DNA of 64,000 bases from Pseudomonas sp. BCA17 (GCF_004519405.1 NZ_SGWI01000003.1:310001-374000); one strand, 5' to 3'; shown: positions 29,845-39,975, counted from the first letter of the stretch. Notes: generated by a model not told the origin, from the sequence alone. Translations and numbers: made by a program.

Positions 29845-29865
29845 CCCTGGGCATCTGGCCCAGGG
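29845..29865 (+). terminator. GC hairpin after the chemoreceptor gene
   Basis: CCCTGGGC-atctg-GCCCAGGG, an 8-bp perfect stem 8 nt after the stop, without a U tract; a weak candidate terminator or mRNA 3'-end stabiliser. Confidence 0.45.
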
Positions 29866-29984
29866 TGTCGCCTGGCATGTTCTAGGCGCATCAGCCCAGC
29901 GCAGTAGGGCTTAATAAGCGGTCCTAAAGGTTCATGCGCCACGCACATGAGCAGAGTGGTTGCGCTTTGCTGGCTTCACGCCGT

Positions 29985-31496
29985 TTATCGTTGATCGGCC
30001 GGGCTGGACGCTGCAGGCCGGTATTGCAGCGCTTCGGCAATGTGGTCGCGGCCTATTTTGCCTGAGCCTTCCAGGTCTGCCAGCGTTCGCGCAACTTTCA
30101 GCAGCCGGTGGGCTGCTCGAAGGGACAGGGTAAGCCGCTCGCAGGCACTCTCCAGCCAGGCCTCATCCGGTTTGGACAGTGCGCAATGCTGGCGTAACCT
30201 CGGCAGATCGAGAAATGCATTGGCGCAGCCCTGACGCTGCTGCTGGAGTTCCCGCGCGTCGGCTACCCGTGCTGAAGCCTTCTGCGTGGTATCGCCGGGC
30301 TGTGGCGTCGGATTAAGTGCTGTCGTTTCCCGTGCGACGGTCAGGTGCAGGTCGATGCGATCCAGCAACGGCCCTGAGAGTTTATTGCGATAGCGTTGGA
30401 CCTGCTCCGATGTGCAACGGCAGCGCCCACTGGGTTCGCCCATATAGCCGCAGGGGCAAGGGTTCATGGCTGCGACCAGTTGGAAGCGGGCCGGGAAACT
30501 CACCCGGTCACGGGCGCGGGCAATCACGATATGCCCCGATTCCAGGGGTTCGCGCAGCACCTCCAGCACCTTGCGATCAAACTCCGGTAACTCATCCAGA
30601 AACAACACGCCATGATGGGCCAGGGTAATTTCGCCCGGTTGCGGTTTTGAGCCGCCGCCTACCAGCGCCGGCCCGGAAGCCGAGTGATGCGGCTGGCGAA
30701 AGGGCCGGTGCGGCCAATGGCTCAGCGGCGTCAGGCTGACCACCGACTGAATCGCTGCGACTTCCAAGGCTTCCTGTTCGTTCAACGGTGGCAATAACCC
30801 GGGCAGTCGGCTGGCGAGCAGGGTCTTGCCGGTGCCGGGCGGCCCGCTGAACAGCAGGTTATGCGCGCCCGCAGCGGCAATCAGCAGCGCGCGTTTGGCC
30901 GCAAGCTGTCCCTGTACCTCGCTCAAGTCCGGATAGGGTTTGTTCAAGCACAGCAAGCCATCCGACTTGTAGGGCTCAATCGGCACATGCCCGTTCAAAT
31001 GCGCCACCACCTGCAGCAGGTGGTCCACCGCAATCACCTTCAGTCCCGAGGCCAGGCAGGCTTCTTCGGCATTCGCCCGGGGCACTATTACAGTGCGCCC
31101 GGCCTTGCGCGCTGCCAATGCCGCCGGCAGCACACCTTTGACGGCCCGCACCTCGCCGGACAGCGCCAGTTCCCCGAGGCATTCCACGTCGTCGAGCATC
31201 AATGCCGGTACTTGCATGCTGGCCGCCAGAATCCCCAAGGCAATCGCTAGATCAAAACGCCCGCCGTCCTTGGGCAGGTCAGCGGGCGCTAGGTTGAGGG
31301 TGATGCGGCGGGAGGGGTATTGCAGTGCGCAGTTGAGAATGGCGCTACGCACGCGGTCCTTGCTTTCCTTGACGGCGGTTTCCGGCAGACCCACCAGCGT
31401 CAGGGACGGCAGGCCGTTGGCCATATGCACTTCGACGGTCACGGCGGGGGCTTCGACGCCAATCTGGGCGCGGCTATGGACGATGGCGAGGGACAT
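29985..31496 (-). CDS. comM: ComM/YifB family Mg-chelatase-like AAA+ ATPase
   Basis: A 503-aa protein: N-terminal Lon-protease-like fold (MSLAIVHSRAQIGVEAPAVTVEVHMANGLP), a central AAA+ Mg-chelatase module with Walker A SGPPGTGKTLLASRL and Walker B GVLFLDELPEF, and a C-terminal Mg_chelatase_C domain. A Cys-rich insertion (NPCPCGY...RCRCT) is typical of the family. ComM is a branch-migration helicase that aids integration of transforming DNA in competent bacteria. ATG 31496 is preferred, with AAGGA 7 nt upstream; the frame opens 24 nt earlier. Confidence 0.93.
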   Translation of the reverse strand: MSLAIVHSRAQIGVEAPAVTVEVHMANGLPSLTLVGLPETAVKESKDRVRSAILNCALQYPSRRITLNLAPADLPKDGGRFDLAIALGILAASMQVPALMLDDVECLGELALSGEVRAVKGVLPAALAARKAGRTVIVPRANAEEACLASGLKVIAVDHLLQVVAHLNGHVPIEPYKSDGLLCLNKPYPDLSEVQGQLAAKRALLIAAAGAHNLLFSGPPGTGKTLLASRLPGLLPPLNEQEALEVAAIQSVVSLTPLSHWPHRPFRQPHHSASGPALVGGGSKPQPGEITLAHHGVLFLDELPEFDRKVLEVLREPLESGHIVIARARDRVSFPARFQLVAAMNPCPCGYMGEPSGRCRCTSEQVQRYRNKLSGPLLDRIDLHLTVARETTALNPTPQPGDTTQKASARVADARELQQQRQGCANAFLDLPRLRQHCALSKPDEAWLESACERLTLSLRAAHRLLKVARTLADLEGSGKIGRDHIAEALQYRPAASSPADQR

Positions 31497-31875
31497 GCTC
31501 GTTCCTTGAGATAGGGCCACTTCTTGCGGTTTTTCAAGGGTAGACGAGGTGGGTAAGAGCGAAGCGGAGGAGGTTTTACAGAACGTATCCGGGAAGTTTC
31601 AGCGAACGATTGCAGGAGCGAACCCGGCTCGCGAAGAGCTCAAGGACGGCGCGTTTGTATTGGTTGCCCGCGTGATCCTGGACGATTTGCGCGAGCAAGG
31701 TTTGGCGTTTGTGGCGAGCGAGCTTGCTCGCGCTGGTACGCGAAGCGGCCCCAAAACCAGGCAACGCGCTCCATCTGAAGAAACATGTAGGCTGTATCGG
31801 GGCTGCTTCGCAGCCCAGCGCGAGCATGCTCGCTCGCCACAGGTTGATAGCCCCTCGCTCCTGCAGGTGCGCGCG
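31497..31875. repeat. comM-ubiK intergenic region filled by two dispersed palindromic repeats
   Basis: No gene is supported in this 379-bp gap. Positions 31611-31704 carry a degenerate palindromic element (arms GGAGCGAACCCGGCTCGCGA and GCGCGAGCAAGG) of the type scattered in fluorescent pseudomonads. Positions 31711-31841 hold a complete REPIN: GTGGCGAGCGAGCTTGCTCG is mirrored by CGAGCATGCTCGCTCGCCAC, with CGCTGG/CCAGCG extending the pairing. Confidence 0.8.
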
Positions 31876-32136
31876 TTACTCTTGGTTCGGCGTCAACCGC
31901 GCTTCCAGTTCTGCGACCTTCGCCTCCAAGCTTTCCAGCCGCGCCCGCGTGCGCGCAAGCACCACCATCTGGCTGTCGAACTCTTCCCGGCTGACCAGGT
32001 CGAGCTTGCTGAAGCCGCTTTGCAACAGCGCCTTGAATTGGCTTTCGATTTCATTGCGGGGCAGCGGGGTGTCGCCGCTGAGCAGGCGAGAGGCGTGGCC
32101 GCTGAGTGCGTCGAGGAGGTCTTTGGGCGCGAGCAT
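31876..32136 (-). CDS. ubiK: Ubiquinone biosynthesis accessory factor UbiK (BMFP family)
   Basis: An 86-aa protein of the YqiC/BMFP family: an N-terminal amphipathic region (MLAPKDLLDALSGHASRLLSG) and a C-terminal coiled coil (REEFDSQMVVLARTRARLESLEAKVAELEARL). UbiK binds UbiJ and assists aerobic ubiquinone synthesis in E. coli; the family also has membrane-fusogenic activity in vitro. The gene is divergent from glnK, and its promoter shares the spacer that holds the glnK NtrC site. Confidence 0.88.
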   Translation of the reverse strand: MLAPKDLLDALSGHASRLLSGDTPLPRNEIESQFKALLQSGFSKLDLVSREEFDSQMVVLARTRARLESLEAKVAELEARLTPNQE

Positions 32137-32240
32137 GGGAAATATTCCGGAAAACTGTTGGGCGCCAGTGTATCACGCAGCGTCTATAGTCTTTTTCACG
32201 TCGCGAGGCGCACGCTTTTCGCGCAAGGGGGCTGGCGGCG

Positions 32241-32259
32241 GCGCACTGTTTTTGTGCGC
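32241..32259. promoter_or_regulatory. NtrC-type binding site upstream of glnK
   Basis: GCGCACTGTTTTTGTGCGC is a 19-bp palindrome with GCAC-N7-GTGC half-sites, the spacing of the NtrC consensus TGCACC-N5-GGTGCA. It is centred about 84 bp upstream of the sigma-54 -24 element, the usual position for an enhancer. Confidence 0.75.
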
Positions 32260-32332
32260 ATTGCTGTCGGCAAAAAGCCCCGAAGGTGGGCATAAGTGAG
32301 CAAAGGATTGATTTCGTTGTTTTTTACGGAGC

Positions 32333-32348
32333 TGGCAAGGTTTCTGCT
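32333..32348 (+). promoter_or_regulatory. Sigma-54 (RpoN) promoter of glnK-amtB
   Basis: TGGCAAGGTTTCTGCT has GG (32334-32335) and GC (32346-32347) separated by exactly 10 nt, matching TGGCACG-N4-TTGCW except at two positions. Transcription would start near 32359, leaving a leader of about 200 nt before glnK. Confidence 0.75.
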
Positions 32349-32897
<549 letters not shown>

Positions 32898-32932
32898 GCC
32901 GCCAAACCCCCAACGCCCCAGGAGAAAACAAT

Positions 32933-34273
32933 ATGACTCTGCGTAAATTCGCAGGGCTAGGAGCCCTGTTGTCCCTCGTAATGCCAGCCCTGGCATTGGC
33001 GGCGGACCCAGTACCTGCCCCAGTCCTCAATTCCGGCGACACGGCGTGGATGCTCACATCCACCGCGCTGGTGCTGTTCATGACCATTCCGGGCCTGGCG
33101 CTGTTTTACGGCGGCATGGTTCGCTCCAAAAACATTCTTTCCGTGATGATGCAGTGCTTCGCCATCACCGGGCTTGTCACCATCCTGTGGTTTGTCTACG
33201 GCTACAGCATGGCGTTCGATACCACCGGTATGGAAGCGGGCGTCGTCAACTTCAACTCCTTTGTGGGTGGCCTGTCCAAGTTGTTCCTGTCGGGCGTGAC
33301 CCCTGCGAGCATCACTGGCCCAGCGGCGCTGTTCCCTGAGGCGGTGTTCGTTACCTTCCAGATGACCTTCGCCATCATTACCCCTGCGCTGATCGTTGGT
33401 GCTTTCGCCGAGCGTATGAAGTTCTCCGCGATGCTGATCTTCATGGGCGTCTGGTTCACCCTGGTCTACGCACCGATTGCCCACATGGTATGGGGCGGTC
33501 CGGGTTCGTTGCTGGGCGATTGGGGTGTGCTGGACTTTGCCGGTGGCACCGTGGTGCACATCAACGCGGGTGTGGCCGGCCTGGTGGCGTGCCTGGTGCT
33601 CGGCAAACGTAAAGGCTTCCCGACCACCCCAATGGCACCGCACAACCTGGGTTACACCCTCGTAGGCGCGGCCATGCTGTGGGTGGGTTGGTTCGGCTTC
33701 AACGCCGGCTCCGCTGCGGCGGCCAACGGCACTGCCGGTATGGCGATGCTGGTGACCCAGATCGCTACCGCTGCTGCGGCGCTGGGCTGGATGTTCGCCG
33801 AGTGGGTCACCCACGGTAAGCCAAGCGCACTGGGCATCGCCTCGGGCGTGGTGGCTGGCCTGGTGGCAATCACCCCGGCCGCCGGTACCGTTGGCCCGAT
33901 GGGCGCTTTGATAATCGGCCTGGCTGCCGGCGTGGTGTGTTTCTTCTGCGCCACCACCCTGAAACGCAAGCTGGGTTACGACGACTCCCTGGATGCCTTC
34001 GGCGTGCACGGTATCGGCGGTATCCTGGGTGCGATCCTGACCGGTGTGTTCGCGGCACCTTCCCTGGGCGGCTTCAACGCAGCCACCACTGATATCGCGG
34101 CGCAAGTCTGGATTCAGTGCAAAGGCGTCGGCTTTACCGTGATCTACACGGCTATCGTGACCTTCATCATCCTCAAGGTGCTGGATGCGGTTATGGGCCT
34201 GCGGGTTTCCGAGGAAGAAGAGGCGGTCGGCCTCGACCTGGCGCAGCACAACGAGCGCGGCTACAACTTGTAA
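32933..34273 (+). CDS. amtB: Ammonium transporter AmtB
   Basis: A 446-aa inner-membrane trimeric ammonium channel. A cleavable signal peptide (MTLRKFAGLGALLSLVMPALALAA) precedes 11 TM segments. Pore-related motifs include FYGGMVRSKNILSVMMQ, the twin-histidine regions (PIAHMVWGGPG and later DAFGVHGIGG) and the family signature DFAGGTVVHINAGVAGL. CAGGAG precedes ATG 32933. It is co-transcribed with glnK, whose product blocks the channel when nitrogen is ample. Confidence 0.97.
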   Translation: MTLRKFAGLGALLSLVMPALALAADPVPAPVLNSGDTAWMLTSTALVLFMTIPGLALFYGGMVRSKNILSVMMQCFAITGLVTILWFVYGYSMAFDTTGMEAGVVNFNSFVGGLSKLFLSGVTPASITGPAALFPEAVFVTFQMTFAIITPALIVGAFAERMKFSAMLIFMGVWFTLVYAPIAHMVWGGPGSLLGDWGVLDFAGGTVVHINAGVAGLVACLVLGKRKGFPTTPMAPHNLGYTLVGAAMLWVGWFGFNAGSAAAANGTAGMAMLVTQIATAAAALGWMFAEWVTHGKPSALGIASGVVAGLVAITPAAGTVGPMGALIIGLAAGVVCFFCATTLKRKLGYDDSLDAFGVHGIGGILGAILTGVFAAPSLGGFNAATTDIAAQVWIQCKGVGFTVIYTAIVTFIILKVLDAVMGLRVSEEEEAVGLDLAQHNERGYNL

Positions 34274-34281
34274 GTACACGA

Positions 34282-34314
34282 AAAAAAAATGCCCGGCTTG
34301 CCGGGCATTTTTTT
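34282..34314 (+). terminator. Intrinsic terminator of glnK-amtB
   Basis: AAAAAAAATGCCCGG-cttg-CCGGGCATTTTTTT: strong symmetric stem with A and T tracts, 8 nt after the amtB stop. Confidence 0.95.
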
Positions 34315-34484
34315 GTCTGGCGTTTGTCAGTCCCAAGATGCTGGAACGGTTTTTGTGCGGACTTTGTGATGAGACGCACACGGCGCTTTTTACTGTGCGA
34401 ATGTCTTACAGGCATGTAGGCGTATTCGGCACTTTGTTTTTTTCCAGAGCACGCTAGAATGCGCGCCGATGGGCGGAGAACTGT

Positions 34485-34910
34485 ATGTGGCAACAGACCC
34501 TGATTACTTTGCGGGCCAAGCCCCGGGGCTTTCACCTGGTAACCGACGAGTTGCTGGCCGGCTTGCCTGAGTTGAAGGCATGCCGTGTGGGCCTGTTGCA
34601 TCTGTGGCTGCAGCACACCTCGGCCTCGTTGACTGTCAACGAGAACGCCGATCCGGCGGTTCGCCGTGACTTCGAACGTTATTTCAACTTGCTGGTGCCG
34701 CAGGGCCAGGCAGGGTTTGAACACAACGACGAAGGTCCGGATGATCTGCCGGCGCACTTCAAGGCCAGTCTCCTGGGCTGCCAGCTGAGTTTGCCGGTCA
34801 AGGCCGGCCGCTTGGCAATGGGGACCTGGCAAGGTGTTTATCTGGGCGAGCACCGTGATCATGGCGGTGCTCGTAAAGTCCTCGCCACCTTGCACGGTGA
34901 TGAGGCATAA
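34485..34910 (+). CDS. YjbQ family protein (UPF0047)
   Basis: A 141-aa conserved protein of the secondary thiamine-phosphate synthase enzyme family (YjbQ/UPF0047). Its core motif is [25 protein letters not shown] near residue 43, and [15 protein letters not shown]...[16 protein letters not shown] near the C-terminus; conserved His residues form the proposed active or metal site. Weak thiamine-phosphate synthase activity is reported for E. coli YjbQ, so the physiological role is unclear. A TAGAAT box at 34455-34460 may be its -10. Confidence 0.87.
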   Translation: MWQQTLITLRAKPRGFHLVTDELLAGLPELKACRVGLLHLWLQHTSASLTVNENADPAVRRDFERYFNLLVPQGQAGFEHNDEGPDDLPAHFKASLLGCQLSLPVKAGRLAMGTWQGVYLGEHRDHGGARKVLATLHGDEA

Positions 34911-34954
34911 GCCACTGGTTAATCCAGTGGACGTTGATTTTTTTCCGGCAACCT

Positions 34955-34982
34955 TCGACAGAGGGTGAAGCTGGGCTATAAC
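34955..34982 (+). promoter_or_regulatory. Sigma-70-like promoter of sutA
   Basis: TCGACA (34955-34960), 16 nt, TATAAC (34977-34982), 32 bp upstream of the sutA ATG. Short leader. Confidence 0.55.
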
Positions 34983-35014
34983 TAATCTGCTTTTCGCAAG
35001 TCATGAGGTAGAAC

Positions 35015-35341
35015 ATGAGCGACGATGATCTGGAAAACGACGACCTCGAAGTCGGTGATGACGACGAGACCGAAGAAGGTCTTGAAGCAGCGGCGGAAGA
35101 CGTTGCTGACGACGACAGTGGCGATGACGTACCTGTTCCTGCGGCCAAAGGCAAAGCCAAGGCAGCTGTATCGGTAGACGAGCTGCCGAGTGTCGAAGCC
35201 AAGAACAAAGAGCGCGATGCGCTGGCCCGTGCGATGGAAGAGTTCCTCGCTAAAGGCGGCAAAGTGCAGGAAGTCGAGGCCAACGTGGTGGCAGATCCAC
35301 CGAAGAAGCCGGATAACAAGTACGGCAGCCGACCTATCTGA
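35015..35341 (+). CDS. sutA: RNA polymerase-associated regulator SutA
   Basis: A 108-aa acidic protein: the N-terminal ~45 residues are almost entirely Asp/Glu-rich and probably disordered (MSDDDLENDDLEVGDDDE), followed by a short helix (SVEAKNKERDALARAMEEFLAKGG) and a C-terminal tail ending KYGSRPI. In P. aeruginosa SutA binds the RNA polymerase beta subunit and raises transcription of ribosomal and maintenance genes during slow growth or dormancy. Length and order (downstream of yjbQ) match. Its own promoter is close upstream. Confidence 0.9.
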   Translation: MSDDDLENDDLEVGDDDETEEGLEAAAEDVADDDSGDDVPVPAAKGKAKAAVSVDELPSVEAKNKERDALARAMEEFLAKGGKVQEVEANVVADPPKKPDNKYGSRPI

Positions 35342-35362
35342 GGTCAGTCACCTGCTTGTAAG

Positions 35363-35390
35363 AAGAGCCCGCCGTCGCTGCGGGCTTTTT
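35363..35390 (+). terminator. Intrinsic terminator of sutA
   Basis: AAGAGCCCGC-cgtcgct-GCGGGCTTTTT between convergent sutA and the HAD hydrolase gene. Confidence 0.9.
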
Positions 35391-35398
35391 CATATCGG

Positions 35399-36094
35399 TT
35401 AGTTCCAGCTTGCCAGCAATTGCGGCAGCTCGGTCAGGTTGCGAATCTCCGCATCCGGACGCTTGTCCGCTTCCCACGCCTTGCCCGCAGGGTTGAACCA
35501 CACCGCTCGAAGTCCCGCCTGCTGCGCTCCGGCAATGTCATCCCCCGGGTGATCGCCAATATGCACCGCCTGGGTTGCATCCACGCCACCCCGCTGCAAC
35601 GCCTCTTGAAACAGCCGCGCATCCGGCTTGGCAATGCCGATATCTTCAGCACGCAGGGCAAAGTGGAAGTAGTCTGCCAGCCCCACACGTTGCACATCGG
35701 CGTTGCCATTAGTGATCACTCCCAGCAGGAAGTGCTGGCGCAAGGCTTGAAGCATGGGCTCGGCTTCGGGAAAAGGCGTGAGCTGATGACGCGCATGGAT
35801 GAATGCTTCGAAGCATATGTCCGCCATCTGCTCGGCTTCAGGCTGCGGATAACCGGCTTCTTCAAATGCACGCAGCAACACCCGGTGACGCAGGATGCTG
35901 ATGCGGTGCTTCAACTCGGGATGCCGCTCCAGCACTTGCCGGCGCAGGTCGGCGAAATGTTCCAGCGGCAGGTCGCCGACCTTGGCCGCATGGGTCGCCA
36001 GCCATTCACGCATCGACGCTTCGGCGCTGATAATGACGGGCACGTTGTCCCACAGGGTGTCGTCCAGGTCGAAAGTAATCAGCTTGATACTCAT
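35399..36094 (-). CDS. HAD superfamily hydrolase (YigB-like)
   Basis: A 231-aa phosphatase-like protein. HAD motifs: [10 protein letters not shown] (nucleophile Asp near residue 9), [15 protein letters not shown] around K ([12 protein letters not shown]) and [19 protein letters not shown]. It resembles YigB, an FMN and sugar-phosphate phosphatase encoded next to xerC in E. coli; here too it follows xerC, with a 4-nt ATGA overlap, so translational coupling is likely. Substrate inferred only. Confidence 0.88.
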   Translation of the reverse strand: MSIKLITFDLDDTLWDNVPVIISAEASMREWLATHAAKVGDLPLEHFADLRRQVLERHPELKHRISILRHRVLLRAFEEAGYPQPEAEQMADICFEAFIHARHQLTPFPEAEPMLQALRQHFLLGVITNGNADVQRVGLADYFHFALRAEDIGIAKPDARLFQEALQRGGVDATQAVHIGDHPGDDIAGAQQAGLRAVWFNPAGKAWEADKRPDAEIRNLTELPQLLASWN

Positions 36095-36990
36095 GAGTCG
36101 CCGCCCTTGATGCGTTTGGCCCGTGGATGGGCGCTGTCGTACACCGTTGCCAGGTGTTGGAAGTCGAGGTGGGTGTAGATCTGCGTGGTCTTGATATCGG
36201 CATGGCCGAGCAGCTCCTGCACTGCCCGCAGATCCTGGGACGATTCGAGCAGATGGCTGGCAAAGGAGTGTCGCAGCATGTGTGGGTGCAGGTTCTGCCC
36301 CAACTCTCGTTCACCGGCCGCCTTGACTCGCATCTGGATCGCCCGAGGTCCGAGGCGTCGGCCCTGCTGGCTGATAAACACGGCATCGTCCGCCGGGTTG
36401 GCCAGGGCGCGCAGAGGCAGCCACAGTTGCAAGGCTTCCCGGGCTTTCCTGCCCACCGGCAGTACGCGGGTCTTGCTGCCCTTGCCGAGCACCTGCACCA
36501 GGCCGTCGGCCAGGTCCAGTTGGTCAAGGTTCAGGCCGGTCAGTTCCGACAGGCGCAGGCCCGAGGAGTAGAACAATTCAAGGATCGCCTGATCGCGATG
36601 GGCGAGGAAGTCGTCTTCAACGGCGCCATCGAGCAATTGCAGGGCGCGATCGGTGTCCAGGGTCTTGGGCAGGCGCCGTTCGCCCTTCGGCGGAGAGAGG
36701 CCGTTGGCCGGGTCGTGGTCGCACAGGCCCTCGCGATTCAGATAGTGATACAGCCCACGCACTGCTGATAGCAGGCGCGACAGGCTCCGCGAAGATTGGC
36801 CGGCCTGGTGCAGGCGGGCGATCAAGCTGCGCAGGCTCTGGATGTCCAAGGCCTTCCAGCTGGTGATCTGCTGTTTTTCGCAGTGTGCCAGGACTTTGTT
36901 CAAGTCCCGTCGGTAGGCTTCCAGGGTATGGGGCGACACTTGGCGCTCGTTGCGCAGGTGAGCGCAATAAGCGTCCAGTTGCCGCTCCAT
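36091..36990 (-). CDS. xerC: Site-specific tyrosine recombinase XerC
   Basis: A 299-aa recombinase that with XerD resolves chromosome dimers at dif. N-terminal SAM-like domain (1-90, [13 protein letters not shown]) and C-terminal catalytic domain. Active-site residues are seen in [11 protein letters not shown] (Arg), [14 protein letters not shown] (His and Arg), [17 protein letters not shown] (His and the nucleophilic Tyr near 273). In pseudomonads the gene is also called sss and phase-variation roles are reported. It forms an operon with lysA, dapF, DUF484 and the HAD gene: DUF484 stop precedes it by 2 nt. Confidence 0.95.
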   Translation of the reverse strand: MERQLDAYCAHLRNERQVSPHTLEAYRRDLNKVLAHCEKQQITSWKALDIQSLRSLIARLHQAGQSSRSLSRLLSAVRGLYHYLNREGLCDHDPANGLSPPKGERRLPKTLDTDRALQLLDGAVEDDFLAHRDQAILELFYSSGLRLSELTGLNLDQLDLADGLVQVLGKGSKTRVLPVGRKAREALQLWLPLRALANPADDAVFISQQGRRLGPRAIQMRVKAAGERELGQNLHPHMLRHSFASHLLESSQDLRAVQELLGHADIKTTQIYTHLDFQHLATVYDSAHPRAKRIKGGDS

Positions 36991-36992
36991 GG

Positions 36993-37709
36993 CTAGCGTA
37001 CCGCGCGCAAGGTGCTGGTGAAGCGCGGTAATACGCGGCCAAGCACTTCGGCGATGTAGGTGAGGAACAACGTGCCCACCGAACTCTTGTAGTGCGCAGG
37101 ATCCCGGCTGGCGATGGCCAATACGCCATGCAGGCCCTGGTGGCTGAGGGCTACCACGGCGGTGGAGCCGATCTGCTTGCGTTGTTCGGCACCAAACAGG
37201 AAGTCCAGCTCGTGTTCGCGCAAGGTGCCGCTGATGGTTTTGCCTTCGGACAGCAGGCCGCCGATAGCCGTCTGTGCCTCGCTGCCGCTGACCCAGCGAC
37301 CCACCGGCATCGGGTTGTCGCTGAACAGGATCAGGCTCACAAAAGGCACCTGGAAGTCCTGGCGCAGGCTGTCTTCCACGGCGATCACCGTTTCTTCCAG
37401 GCTGTTGGCGTCCATCAAGGTCAGAATCAGGCGGCGTGTCTTGTCGAACAGGCGATCATTGTCGCGGGCTACGTCCATCAGATGGGAGAGCCGATGGCGC
37501 ATTTCGATGTTGCGCTCGCGCAGGATGTTCATCTGGCGCTCTACCAGCGAGACGGTGTCGCCGCGCTGGTGAGGGATGCGCAGGGCCGGCAGCAGTTCTT
37601 CATGGGTTACGAAGAAGTCCGGATGAGCCTCAAGGTACGCCGCGACGGCAGCGGCCTCCAGACTGTCGATCGGGGATGCTTGTGCGGGTACTTGAGGCTT
37701 ATCGGTCAT
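36993..37709 (-). CDS. DUF484 family protein (GAF-like)
   Basis: A 238-aa conserved protein between dapF and xerC, as in E. coli (YigA). The N-terminus contains [26 protein letters not shown], the DUF484 signature, followed by a helical segment ([31 protein letters not shown]) and a C-terminal GAF-like fold. The gene's function is unknown. Start ATG 37709; 13 nt follow the dapF stop. Confidence 0.9.
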   Translation of the reverse strand: MTDKPQVPAQASPIDSLEAAAVAAYLEAHPDFFVTHEELLPALRIPHQRGDTVSLVERQMNILRERNIEMRHRLSHLMDVARDNDRLFDKTRRLILTLMDANSLEETVIAVEDSLRQDFQVPFVSLILFSDNPMPVGRWVSGSEAQTAIGGLLSEGKTISGTLREHELDFLFGAEQRKQIGSTAVVALSHQGLHGVLAIASRDPAHYKSSVGTLFLTYIAEVLGRVLPRFTSTLRAVR

Positions 37710-37722
37710 TGGTTTGGCTCAC

Positions 37723-38553
37723 TCATAGACGGACCTGTCCTTCGTATACGCGCGAGGCCGGCCCGGTCATCATCACCGGGTGGCCAGGGCCTGCCCATTC
37801 GATGGACAAACGTCCGCCGGGCAGGTCGATCAGCAGCGGCGAATCCATCCACCCCTGGCTGATCGCGGCCACGGCAGCGGCGCAAGCACCGGTACCGCAG
37901 GCCTGGGTTTCGCCGGCGCCGCGTTCCCACACACGCAATTGCGCGCGGGAACGGTCGATCACCTGCAGGAAGCCCACATTGACCCGCGCCGGAAAGCGCG
38001 GGTGGTGTTCGATCTTCGGCCCCAATTCATGCACGGGGGCGTTATTGATGTCATTGACCCGCAGCACTGCATGCGGGTTGCCCATGGAGACGGCAGCGAT
38101 GTCGACGTTCTTGCCGTCAACGTCCAGCGCATAGCTGGCGGCCTGCTCGGTGGCCTGGAACGGAATGTCCGCCGGCACCAGGCGTGGCGCGCCCATGTTG
38201 ACGCTGATCTGGCCATCGCTGCGGACATCCAGTTCAATCACGCCGCTCTTGGTCTCGACGCGAATCTGGCGCTTGGCGGTCAGGCGCTTGTCCAGCACAA
38301 AGCGCGCAAAGCAACGTGCCCCGTTGCCGCACTGCTCCACTTCGGAACCGTCGGAGTTGAAGATCCGATAACGGAAATCCACCTCCGGGTTGCTCGGCGC
38401 CTCGACGATCAGCAACTGGTCGAAACCGATGCCGGTGTGACGGTCGCCCCACTGTTTAGCGTGTTTGGGCTGGATGTGCGCGTGCTGGCTGACGAGGTCG
38501 AGGACCATGAAGTCATTGCCCAGCCCGTGCATCTTGGTAAAACGCAGCAGCAT
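37723..38553 (-). CDS. dapF: Diaminopimelate epimerase
   Basis: Converts LL- to meso-diaminopimelate for lysine and peptidoglycan synthesis, PLP-independent. The 276-aa protein begins [19 protein letters not shown] and has both catalytic cysteines, in EQCGNGARC (near 75) and [11 protein letters not shown] (near 219). It starts 3 nt after the lysA stop, so the two lysine-pathway genes are tightly coupled. Confidence 0.97.
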   Translation of the reverse strand: MLLRFTKMHGLGNDFMVLDLVSQHAHIQPKHAKQWGDRHTGIGFDQLLIVEAPSNPEVDFRYRIFNSDGSEVEQCGNGARCFARFVLDKRLTAKRQIRVETKSGVIELDVRSDGQISVNMGAPRLVPADIPFQATEQAASYALDVDGKNVDIAAVSMGNPHAVLRVNDINNAPVHELGPKIEHHPRFPARVNVGFLQVIDRSRAQLRVWERGAGETQACGTGACAAAVAAISQGWMDSPLLIDLPGGRLSIEWAGPGHPVMMTGPASRVYEGQVRL

Positions 38554-38556
38554 GGC

Positions 38557-39804
38557 TTACTCCGGCAGCAGGCTTTCGCCAGCATACAACTCGGCTACCG
38601 TCTCGCGGCGACGCACTTCAAACGCTTGATCACCGTCCACCAGCACCTCGGCGGCACGGCCGCGGGTGTTGTAGTTGGAGCTCATGACAAACCCATAGGC
38701 ACCCGCCGAGTGCACGACGAGCAGATCGCCTTCTTCCAGGGCCAGCTGACGATCCTTGGCCAGGAAGTCGCCGGTCTCGCAGATCGGGCCGACGATGTCG
38801 TAGGCACGGGCAACGCCCGCACGAGGCGTCACGGCGGTGACGTTCATCCAGGCCTGGTACAGCGCCGGGCGGATCAGGTCGTTCATCGCCGCGTCGACGA
38901 TGGCGAAATCCTTGTGCTCGGTGTGCTTGAGGTACTCGACCTGGGTCAGCAGCACGCCGGCATTGGCGACGATGTAGCGCCCCGGCTCGAACATCAGCGT
39001 CAGGCCGCGGCCCTCGATACGCTCGATTGCTGCCTTGATGTAGTCAGATACCAGCGGCGGCTCTTCGTCGCGATAACGCACGCCCACACCACCACCGAGG
39101 TCGATGTGGCGCAGGTAGATGCCGCATTCGCTGAGACGATCGGTCAGTGCCAGCAGGCGGTCGAGGGCGTCCAGGAACGGTGGCAGCGTGGTCAGTTGCG
39201 AGCCGATGTGGCAGTCAACGCCCAGCACTTCCAGGTTTGGCAGTTGGGCGGCGCGGATGTACACGTCTTCGGCGTCGGCAATGGCGATGCCGAACTTGTT
39301 CTCTTTGAGGCCGGTGGAAATGTACGGGTGGGTGCCGGCATCGACGTCCGGGTTGACGCGCAGGGAGATCGGCGCGCGAACGCCCATCTCGGCGGCGACT
39401 ACTTGCAGGCGTTCAAGCTCGTCGGTGGATTCGACATTGAAACAATGCACGCCGACTTCCAGCGCACGGCGCATGTCTTCGCGGGTTTTGCCAACGCCGG
39501 AAAACACGATCTTGTCAGCCTTGCCACCGGCTGCCAGTACGCGTTCCAGCTCGCCACGGGAGACGATGTCGAAACCGGCGCCCAGGCGCGCCAGGACATT
39601 CAGTACACCCAGGTTGGAGTTGGCCTTGACCGCGTAGCAAACCAGGCTCGGAGTACCTTCCAGTGCGTCGGCAAAGCTGCGGTATTGGGCCTCGATGTGC
39701 GCACGGGAGTACACATAGGTCGGGGTGCCAAAGCGCTCGGCAATCGCGGACAGCGCCATGCCTTCCGCGAACAGCTCGCCGTCCCGGTAGTTAAAAGCGT
39801 CCAT
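38557..39804 (-). CDS. lysA: Diaminopimelate decarboxylase
   Basis: PLP enzyme, last step of lysine synthesis: meso-DAP to lysine. A 415-aa fold-type III decarboxylase. The PLP lysine is in [13 protein letters not shown]; glycine-rich phosphate binding occurs in [11 protein letters not shown]; the active-site cysteine region is [11 protein letters not shown] and [12 protein letters not shown] closes the C-terminus. AGGGA precedes ATG 39804. It lies 9 nt downstream of lptM. Confidence 0.97.
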   Translation of the reverse strand: MDAFNYRDGELFAEGMALSAIAERFGTPTYVYSRAHIEAQYRSFADALEGTPSLVCYAVKANSNLGVLNVLARLGAGFDIVSRGELERVLAAGGKADKIVFSGVGKTREDMRRALEVGVHCFNVESTDELERLQVVAAEMGVRAPISLRVNPDVDAGTHPYISTGLKENKFGIAIADAEDVYIRAAQLPNLEVLGVDCHIGSQLTTLPPFLDALDRLLALTDRLSECGIYLRHIDLGGGVGVRYRDEEPPLVSDYIKAAIERIEGRGLTLMFEPGRYIVANAGVLLTQVEYLKHTEHKDFAIVDAAMNDLIRPALYQAWMNVTAVTPRAGVARAYDIVGPICETGDFLAKDRQLALEEGDLLVVHSAGAYGFVMSSNYNTRGRAAEVLVDGDQAFEVRRRETVAELYAGESLLPE

Positions 39805-39813
39805 GAGGTTCCC

Positions 39814-39975
39814 TTAGTATGTGTCGTGCTTGTGCGCTTTGGACTGCGACGATTGCGCCTGATCATTTGGGTCTTTGCTGTCATCGGGCAGGTACAGCGG
39901 GCCTTTTTGACCACAGGCACTAACGAGGCAGGCGACCGCGACGAGCGCAGCAAGGGAAGAGATCAGGCGCTTCAT
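39814..39975 (-). CDS. lptM: Small lipoprotein LptM/LppL
   Basis: A 53-aa outer-membrane lipoprotein: signal [21 protein letters not shown] with lipobox LVSAC (Cys21), followed by the diagnostic [11 protein letters not shown] and a hydrophilic tail ending HKHDTY. In E. coli LptM (YifL) helps assemble the LptD-LptE LPS translocon; the pseudomonad gene beside lysA has been called lppL. A TATACT box on the minus strand (40010-40015) may be the -10 for this operon. It heads the leftward block lptM-lysA-dapF-DUF484-xerC-HAD. Confidence 0.92.
   Translation of the reverse strand: MKRLISSLAALVAVACLVSACGQKGPLYLPDDSKDPNDQAQSSQSKAHKHDTY

Noticed and set aside
27893..29878. A 661-residue open frame antisense to the chemoreceptor
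   Set aside because: Complete antisense overlap with a gene with clear MCP domains; composition is that of a GC-rich shadow frame.
31549..32295. A 248-residue + strand open frame between comM and the glnK promoter
   Set aside because: Most of it is REPIN/palindromic repeat sequence and antisense ubiK; no protein family features.
32957..34381. A 474-residue open frame antisense to amtB
   Set aside because: Shadow frame; it also runs through the amtB terminator.
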